Below the pieces are notes generated by a model. That model saw nothing but the letters and a program-made list of their open reading frames with translations, was not told the DNA's origin and did no database searches. This document shows, piece by piece, positions 57,952-64,000 of a stretch of DNA of 64,000 nt. The stretch is from Schistocerca nitens. Taxonomy: Eukaryota; Arthropoda; Insecta; Orthoptera; Acrididae. Position 1 is the first letter of the stretch; every line of letters starts with the position of its first letter. Location: positions 173,620,178 to 173,684,177 of the forward strand of contig NC_064622.1 of NCBI RefSeq assembly GCF_023898315.1, written 5' to 3'. Made by a program: the position numbers and the translations under genes.

Positions 57952-59305
57952 TACACTACTGGCCATTAAAATTGCTACACCACGAAGATGACGTGCTACA
58001 GACGCGAAATTTAACCGGCAGGAAGAAGATGTTGTGATATGCAAATGATTGGCTTTTCAGAGCATTCACACAAGGTTGGCGCCGGTGGCCTCACCTACAA
58101 CGTGCTGACATGAGGAAAGTTTCCAACCGATTTCTCATACACAAAAAGCAGTTGACCGGCGTTGCCTGGTGAAACGTTGTTGTGATGCCTCGTGTAAGGA
58201 GCAGAAATGCGTACCATCACGTTTCCGACTTTGATAAGGGTCGGATTGTAGCCTATGGTGATTGCGGTTTATTGTATCGCTAGCGTTGTTCGAGATCCAA
58301 TGACTGTTAGCAGAACATGGAATCGGTGGGTTCAGGAGGGTAATACAGATGACAGGGATCTTATCCTCATGGCTGTAACGGATCGTGCAGCCACGTCTCG
58401 ATTCCTGACTCAACAGATGGGGATGTTTGAAAGACAACAACCATCTGCACGAACAGTTCGACGACGTTTGCAGCAGCATGGACTATCAGCCCGGAGACCA
58501 TGGCTGCGGTTACCCTTGACGCTGCATCGCAGACAGGAGCGCCTCTGATTGTGTACCCAACGACGAACCTGGTTGCAAGAATGGCAAAACGTCATTTTTT
58601 CGGATGAATCTAGGTTCTGTTTACAGCATCATGATGGTCGCATCCGCGTTTGGCGACATCGCGGTGTACGCACATTGGAAGCGCGTATCGTCGTCGCCAT
58701 ACTGGCGTATCACCCGGCGTGATGGTATGAGGTGCCATTGGTTACACGTCTCGGTCACCTCTTGTACGCATTGACGGCACTTTGAACAGTGGACATTCCA
58801 TTTCAGATGAGTTACGACCCGTGGCTCCACCCTTCGTTCGATCCCTGCGGAACCCTATATTTCAGCAGGATAATGCACGACCGTATGTTGCAGGTCCTGT
58901 ACGGACCTTTCTGGATACAGAAAATGTTCGAGTGCTGCCCTGGCCAGCACATTCTCCAGATCTCTCACCAATGGAAAACGTCTGGTCAATGGTGGCCGAG
59001 CAACTGTCTCGTCACAATACGCCAGTGACTACTCTTGATGAACTATGGTATCGTGTTGAAGCTGCGTGGGCAGCTGTACCTGTACACGCCATCCAAGCTC
59101 TGTTTGACACAATGACCAGGCGTATCAAGGCTGATATTACGGATAGAGGTGGTTGTTCTGGGTACTGATTTCTCAGGATCTAAGCATCAAAATTGCGTGA
59201 AAATGCAATCACATATCAGTTTTTGTACAATATATTTGTGCAATGAATACCCGTTTATCATCTGGATTTCTTCTTGGTGTAGCAATTGTAATGGCCATTA
59301 GTGTA
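57952..59305 (+). mobile_element. Tc1-like DNA transposon with well-preserved ends
   Basis: Terminal repeats tacactactggccattaaaa (left) and, reverse-complemented, tacactaatggccattacaa (right), both continuing ttgctacacca, with TA at 57952-57953 and 59304-59305. The total of about 1.35 kb includes the transposase pseudogene at 58185-59168. It is among the best preserved Tc1-like copies here. Confidence 0.95.
58185..59168 (+). pseudogene. Tc1-like DD34E transposase pseudogene
   Basis: The start is plausible at 58185 (MPRVRSRNAYHHVSDFDKG). Two small deletions in the DNA-binding region (near 58270 and 58345) and a later frameshift break the frame. Catalytic motifs all survive: VIFSDESRFC, PIFQQDNARPYVAG and WPAHSPDLSPMENVWSMV, with exactly 34 residues between the second aspartate and the glutamate. 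The C-terminus ends GGCSGY at 59168. The last 128 codons (58782-59168) are continuous. Confidence 0.92.
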
Positions 59306-59469
59306 GTACTTGGATATGTCAATTATTACCACTAATATTGAAAAGATATATCGAGAAATTCTTTACAGACCGTTGTTCAAAGTGGACACAGAATCAGTGA
59401 TAAAGCTGAACCAGCTGTAGCTATGTCAGATGCACTTAAACAAGCGGGAAACTGCTTTGATCGCGAAAT

Positions 59470-60494
59470 TACGCATGGCGTTCAGTAAGTAATGCTATAT
59501 TTTTTTCTGAAAGTAGTTCGGTTTTATTCAGGATTCCAGTTTACCATATTATTCTCCAGTCCTTTGGCTACAAAACCCTATTTTTCAACATAATCTTGGT
59601 TCAATGCGACGGCACTACGCCACGTTACTGTGGGTGGGGGTGGGGGGGGGGGAGGGGGGGCAGTATGCTCACATGATACCACTCTGCTGGTCGATATTGG
59701 TGCCAACGTCTTGCTGCATCAATAATTTCTCCATGATCCAGGTACTGTTTACCGCGCAGTGCAGCCTTCATTGGGCCGAACAGATGGCGGTCGGAAGGTG
59801 CGACATGTGGTTGTATGGTCGGTGAGGAAGGGCAGACCACTTAAGTTTTGTGAGCTCCTCTCTGGTGCGCTGACTTGTCTGAGACCTCGTGTTGTCATGG
59901 AGAAGGAGAAGGTCGATTGCAGTTTTTTTTGCCGACAAACACGCTGAAGTAGTTTCTTCAATTTCCTAAGGGCAGCACTATACACTTCACAGTAGACCGT
60001 TGAACCATGAGGGTGGATATAGAACATTGAAGCCAGCTGAGCAGCGAGGTCTTTTATTGTGACCCGTCGATCATGACGAATGAGAGGGTCCACACGTTCC
60101 AACATTTCAGGGGTTACAGCTGTGTGCAGCCAGCCACTTCGAGGGACAGATTATCGCTATCTTGTTGCGATGATAACAGACGCCTCTCCCAAAGACTCAC
60201 CGTGCTTTTGTTCACTGACAGGTCTCCGTAGCCATTCTCCAAACGCCTCTGAATATCTGCGATGCTCTGGTTTTTCTCCAAAAGAAACTCAGTTACAGCT
60301 CTTTGCTCGGAACGCATCTCCTGTGCAGATGCCATTCTGAATGTTACGTATAGCGCCACCACCAATCGAAACTTCGTGAACCTACAGGGACTGAAGCGGC
60401 AATATTCGACAACGTCCTCCAAAAAATGGCGCAGTTTCTGAGCCGAAAACGGCCAAGAGAAGCAAGTTGCATCGCGTACTGAACGTCTCTCATA
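59470..60494 (-). mobile_element. mariner element with internal deletion
   Basis: The ends share cgttcagta (59478 region and, reverse-complemented, 60470 region), with TA near 59470 and 60493. The minus-strand N-terminus is MRSEQRAVTEFLLEKNQSIA and NGYGDLSVNKSTVSLWERRL (60114-60340). Then LIRHDRRVTIKDLAAQLASM leads directly to a late part (RKLKKLLQRVCRQKKLQ). The region with the first catalytic aspartate is deleted. The second motif is reduced to MTTRGLRQ-like sequence, while GPMKAALRGKQYLDHGEIID survives at the C-terminus. Confidence 0.85.
59631..59660 (+). repeat. G-rich tract with quadruplex potential
   Basis: A nearly pure G run, gggtgggggtggggggggg and onward, inside the mariner element. 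Confidence 0.8.
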
Positions 60495-60499
60495 TTACC

Positions 60500-60800
60500 T
60501 TAACCGTCTTCCGAATAGCAGTATGACACCGAAAAACCGTTTGACACAGCGACGCAGTGTCCCAGTCATTTATGAAAAATGCAGCAAAAAGGAGTTACTT
60601 CAATCCGGTCAAAGGCCACGGCGGCATCCCTGTAACGAAGCGGCCGACCAACCGGCTAAACAAGGCGCAGCTTCCGGAACGCCATGTCATCCAAAGATAC
60701 CACATACAGACTTCATATAACGACTTGAAAGGACTATGCGAATGGGGTGGAACAAGGAATGGAGCAGGCGGACCAATGGCAGAGGGAAACGTTATAGAGC
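60500..60800 (+). mobile_element. LINE fragment with RNase H motif
   Basis: Two overlapping plus-strand frames together read VKGHGGIP and NEAADQPAKQGAASGTPCHP, the conserved HxG-NE-AD region of LINE RNase H domains (I/R1-type). One frameshift separates them. The rest of the element is not visible. Confidence 0.6.
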
Positions 60801-60804
60801 GGCA

Positions 60805-61275
60805 CACCGTGTGATCCTGTCAACATACTGGTATCAGAAGCACACTGTGTCTAGAGATTTTGTACAACCACCTGCGAACCCAGCAGTGCTTCGTAGTTGC
60901 TAAATATGTATGGAAACTGCATGCATACCCTAATTTCCTAGTCCTCCCTTTCTCTGTTCTTCTCCTCCTGCCCCGCTCTTTGTCCATTTCTCTCTCTCTC
61001 CCCCCCCCCCCCCCACCGCTCTCTGTCCGTTTCCTCTTTCCTCCTCTCTATGTCCATTTCTTTCCCCACTTCCGTACTTCCGTTCCATTCACCTCCCCAT
61101 CCCACTTCTGACACTGAGCCTTGTTCATCTTTATGGCAAATTAAGATTCTGTAGTACTAGTCTAATCATAAATGCAAAGCCATAAATACAAATTTCCCGT
61201 TTTCTGTGAAATCCAACTGCCAGGAAGAAAACAAATATATTCATAATGAGAAAGGATACATAGGTAGAAACAATA
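60805..61275. other. No gene; pyrimidine-rich tract
   Basis: A (tc)n and C-run tract lies at 60988-61016, and polypyrimidine sequence continues to about 61110. Confidence 0.5.
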
Positions 61276-61289
61276 TGTCTAATGATTTT

Positions 61290-61486
61290 CGGCGCGAGGT
61301 AACCGCGTGGTCTAGGGCGCCTTGTCACGGTCCGCAAGGCTCCCTCCGGCGGAATTTCGAGTCCTCCTTCGGGCATGGTTGTGTGTGTTGACCTTAGCGT
61401 AAGTTAGATAAAATAGAGCGTAAGCTTAGGAACCGATGACCTCAGCAGTTTGGTCCCATAAGACCTTACCACAAATTTCCAATTTT
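61290..61486 (+). mobile_element. tRNA-derived SINE (family 4)
   Basis: Head ggcgcgaggtaaccgcgtgg with box B-like atttcgagtcctcc; tail ggtcccataagaccttaccaca. The flanks tctaatgatttt (61278-61289) and tctaatggttt (61487-61497) are a near-perfect duplication. Confidence 0.9.
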
Positions 61487-61599
61487 TCTAATGGTTTAAA
61501 TGCCGGTTATCCTAGTTAAAACTGACTGTAAGAAAGAAAACTGCACATTTTCACAGCACAGTGCATCTCGTAATTTCCTTTCTCACAGGCGTTTTTCAC

Positions 61600-61825
61600 A
61601 AAACACTGTTCATTCCAACTCTAAAAAAAGTAGATGGCACGAAAGAAATTCAGTCCCAGTCGTTTTAAAAACGCTTAATCTCTTGGGATTGATCGACAGT
61701 CGTCTCTGTACATGTGAAGAAGAAGAGGGCATGAACCATATAATATTAGGGTGCACCGAGAAGAGGGACAAGGTAGAGGAGACACCAAATCGATCGTCTG
61801 CGATGGGGTACAATGGCCCCTACTA
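61600..61825 (+). mobile_element. LINE ORF2 C-terminal fragment
   Basis: The plus strand reads VLKTLNLLGLIDSRLCTCEE and EEGMNHIILGCTEKRD. The CxC...H....C spacing is the cysteine-histidine knuckle that closes many LINE ORF2 proteins. The rest of the element is absent or decayed. Confidence 0.55.
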
Positions 61826-61829
61826 GTTT

Positions 61830-62585
61830 ACCACTCTTTTGATAACAACTGACGTTAGCGTCTATAGCACTTACATAATTCTCAAGGAAACGGCAGTGTC
61901 CATATAATCAGCCAAGTCAAAATCTAAATTCTGCTAGTACTTTTTTTTTTTGTGCCAGAGGAGACCGGCAAGACGAGACCATATGCACCACGAGAACTGC
62001 CGCTACGAGGTGGCAGGGCAGGAATGAAGAAATGCACTGGGGCATGCACCAACTATTAACCAGTACAAAGAAAGACAAATCGGACAGAATACTGCCACAA
62101 CCTCTTTTTAGCTGATAATAATACATCTTTTTATATCGAATTAATCAGCAACCAGTTGCAAACAGAAGATGAATTTCAGAATATCAAAATTAAGGATGAA
62201 AGGTCTTAAAAATTTAAATATAAAAAAATGGTACACCTTTTAACTATCTCTCACTTGCGAGTGTTAGCAATAAAATACATGCTGTATATTGCTGAGGTTC
62301 TAAACAAATTCAAGAGCAATATGTAATACGATAATGAATCCATTAATACAACAAGAGCTAATAAATGCTTACACGTAGTTCATAGTGGCGGTACAAAAAC
62401 GGTATAAGGAAGCCAAGCGCAGACGTCACGCCAGAAGTGGAGTAAATCGGCTAAAGATATGCATATCTTTAAGGTGTTCTCGGGGTGGAGATCAGAGAAA
62501 ACCGTACACAACTATAGCTTCCGTACGGCATAAACCAAAAAAAGTATGTGCACATAAGCGGAGTAATAAATAATACAAAACCTAA
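61830..62585. other. No recognised feature
   Basis: AT-rich sequence with no identified domain or repeat end. Confidence 0.35.
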
Positions 62586-62599
62586 TGAGGACATAGATG

Positions 62600-62792
62600 G
62601 TTCAAATGGCTCTGAGCACTATGGGACTCAACATCTCAGGTCATAAGTCCCCTAGAACTTAGAACTACTTAAACCTAACTAACCTAAGGACATCACACAC
62701 ACCCATGCCCGAGGCAGGATTCGAACCTGCGACCGTAGTAGTCCCGCGGTTCCGGACTGCAGCGCCAGAACCGCTAGACCACCGCGGCCGGC
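62600..62792 (-). mobile_element. tRNA-derived SINE (family 1)
   Basis: Full-length. A perfect 12-bp duplication, aggacatagatg, lies at 62588-62599 and 62793-62804. Confidence 0.95.
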
Positions 62793-62804
62793 AGGACATA
62801 GATG

Positions 62805-63405
62805 AAAAGCGGCACTGTGGATGGGAAATTTGGGAAATAATCACTGTAGTGAGGTCGATAGCATGCTAGTAGGGGAACCCGTCAACAAAGTGTGAAGCGC
62901 AACATTGACTGGAACCTGTGAATGCAGTAAGGAGAGAGACAACTCTCTTTCATTAGCTAATATTAAGTATCGGAGAGTGATTATAGAGAAAAAGATAATA
63001 CTAAATACATCTTTTGTTGTAAGTGTCTTTAATTTAAATGTTGTACATACGAGGGGCGTTCCATATTGATTTATACTTCAATTTCTCCCATCGTTCGTTG
63101 CGCGCCCTTCGATTCATCATTACAGTAGGTAGGATATGTGAGTTGCACTTTCATCTAACGGTAGGCGGCAGGACAATCATTGGAGTTGTAACACCAGCAC
63201 AGCACTGGCCAATTTCCCAACTACTATTCTTACATGAGCGGACGACGTGGAGTGGAGTATCATCGATGTTGGACAACACTGGACGACGTGGCTTCTGTGG
63301 AAGAAGGGTGTGGACACTGTGGATATTCACCGGCGATTGGTGGCAGTGTGTGAAGGGTGGACACCGTCATGGGAAGTGGTCTTGCAATTCCCTATATGAG
63401 TCGAC
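62805..63405. other. No confident feature
   Basis: A tacgaggggcgttccata start at 63048 resembles a mariner-type terminal repeat, but no partner or transposase was found. Confidence 0.3.
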
Positions 63406-63410
63406 GTGTA

Positions 63411-64000
63411 CATCATACTCCGCAAGCCACTTAATGGTGTGTGGCGGAGAGTACCTTTTACACCACTAACTGAGCCCTCAAACCATTTTCCACTCGCGAA
63501 TAGCACGTGGGAAGAATGATTATCGGTAAGCCTCTGTATTGGCTCTAATTAGTAGAATTTTCTCCTCGTGGTCATTACGCGAGACGTATGTGGGGGAAGT
63601 AAAGTGTTGCCCGTCTCCTCGGAAAGTGATCTCTCGAAACCTCTCCGTGATGCACAACGCTTCTCTTGTAACGTCTGCCAGTGGAGTTTGTTGATCATCT
63701 CCATAACGATCTCGCGGCGGTTAAACGATCCCGTGACGAAACGCGTTGCTCTTCGTTGGATCTTCTCTACCGCTTCTATCTGTCCTACCTGGTACGGATC
63801 ACAGGTAGATTAACAATACTCAAGAATCGGTCGAACAGGCGCCTTGCAAGCCACTTCGTTCGTGGACGAGTTACATTTCCTTAAGATTCTTCCTATGAAT
63901 TTGAGTCTGTCCTCTGCTTTTCCCACTATTTGTTTTATGTAATCATTCCACTTAAGGTCACTGAGGACAGTTACGGTGGATACTGTTTCCCGCGATTTGT
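63411..64000 (-). mobile_element. LINE (CR1-like) 3' end, continuing beyond the window
   Basis: Starts at tactccgcaagccacttaat, the counterpart of tactctgcaaatcacactta at 53159, and continues with the same 3'-end family sequence to the window edge (catttccttaagattcttcc, then cttttcccactatttg). Only the 3' untranslated or C-terminal part is inside the window. Confidence 0.75.

Noticed and set aside
63048..63405. mariner-type end tacgaggggcgttccata.
   Set aside because: No matching right terminal repeat and no transposase motif in the following sequence.
1..64000. CRISPR arrays, operons, phage or bacterial genes.
   Set aside because: No regularly spaced direct repeats, no ribosome-binding-site-linked genes, and the repeat content is clearly insect nuclear.

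Overview
This is a eukaryotic nuclear window that I read as insect DNA, most likely an orthopteran of the Schistocerca (locust) type. The main reason is about 20 copies of tRNA-derived SINEs (typical stretch ctgagcactatgggac) that I recognise from locust genomes. The host is recalled, not searched. Base composition is AT-leaning, and I found no operon, no continuous host gene and no intact tRNA or rRNA gene. Almost every long reading frame that makes sense is a piece of a transposon. The window therefore looks like a repeat-filled intergenic region or the intron of a giant gene.

Layout. 0.6-1.5 kb: a foldback element with 200+ bp arms holding two SINEs. 3.5-4.9 kb: a decayed coding region of a multicopy arthropod type. 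7.2-7.4 kb: a CpG-rich patch. 7.6-8.0 and 8.6-8.8 kb: two foldback/MITE-like palindromes. 9-14.9 kb: nothing recognised. 15-23 kb: a dense cluster with a Tc1-like element split by a SINE, more SINEs, a TTAA-flanked piggyBac remnant, a mariner 5' fragment, a DUF4817-type transposon remnant holding a truncated SINE, and another Tc1-like element. 24.5-30 kb: Tc1-like and mariner remnants and SINEs. 30.6-34.7 kb: the youngest-looking mariner, then a Penelope-like element (GIY-YIG region plus a 3' hammerhead-like motif) split by a second mariner, then a Tc1-like remnant. 35.3-38.5 kb: a Tc1-like element with a nested SINE and a LINE 3' part. 40.4-41.8 and 44.1-45.5 kb: Tc1-like elements. 46.2-48.6 kb: a LINE whose RT palm is missing, with a second hammerhead-like motif at the gap. 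49.5-53.1 kb: a Tc1-like element split by a LINE, then a mariner. 53.1-57.1 kb: a CR1-like LINE, a 110 bp-scale tandem repeat and an RTE-like LINE. 57.4-57.9 kb: a strong CpG island-like block. 58-64 kb: Tc1-like, mariner, LINE fragments, SINEs and a CR1-like LINE leaving the window.

How the parts relate. Target-site duplications (TA for Tc1/mariner, TTAA for piggyBac, about 7-13 bp for SINEs and LINEs) allow relative dating: SINEs sit inside Tc1-like elements and LINEs, and a LINE sits inside a Tc1-like element. The SINE families share a central domain but differ in tRNA-like heads and tails. The most interesting signals are the paired hammerhead-like motifs with compensatory stems, the nested foldbacks, and a mariner transposase broken mainly by one missing base.
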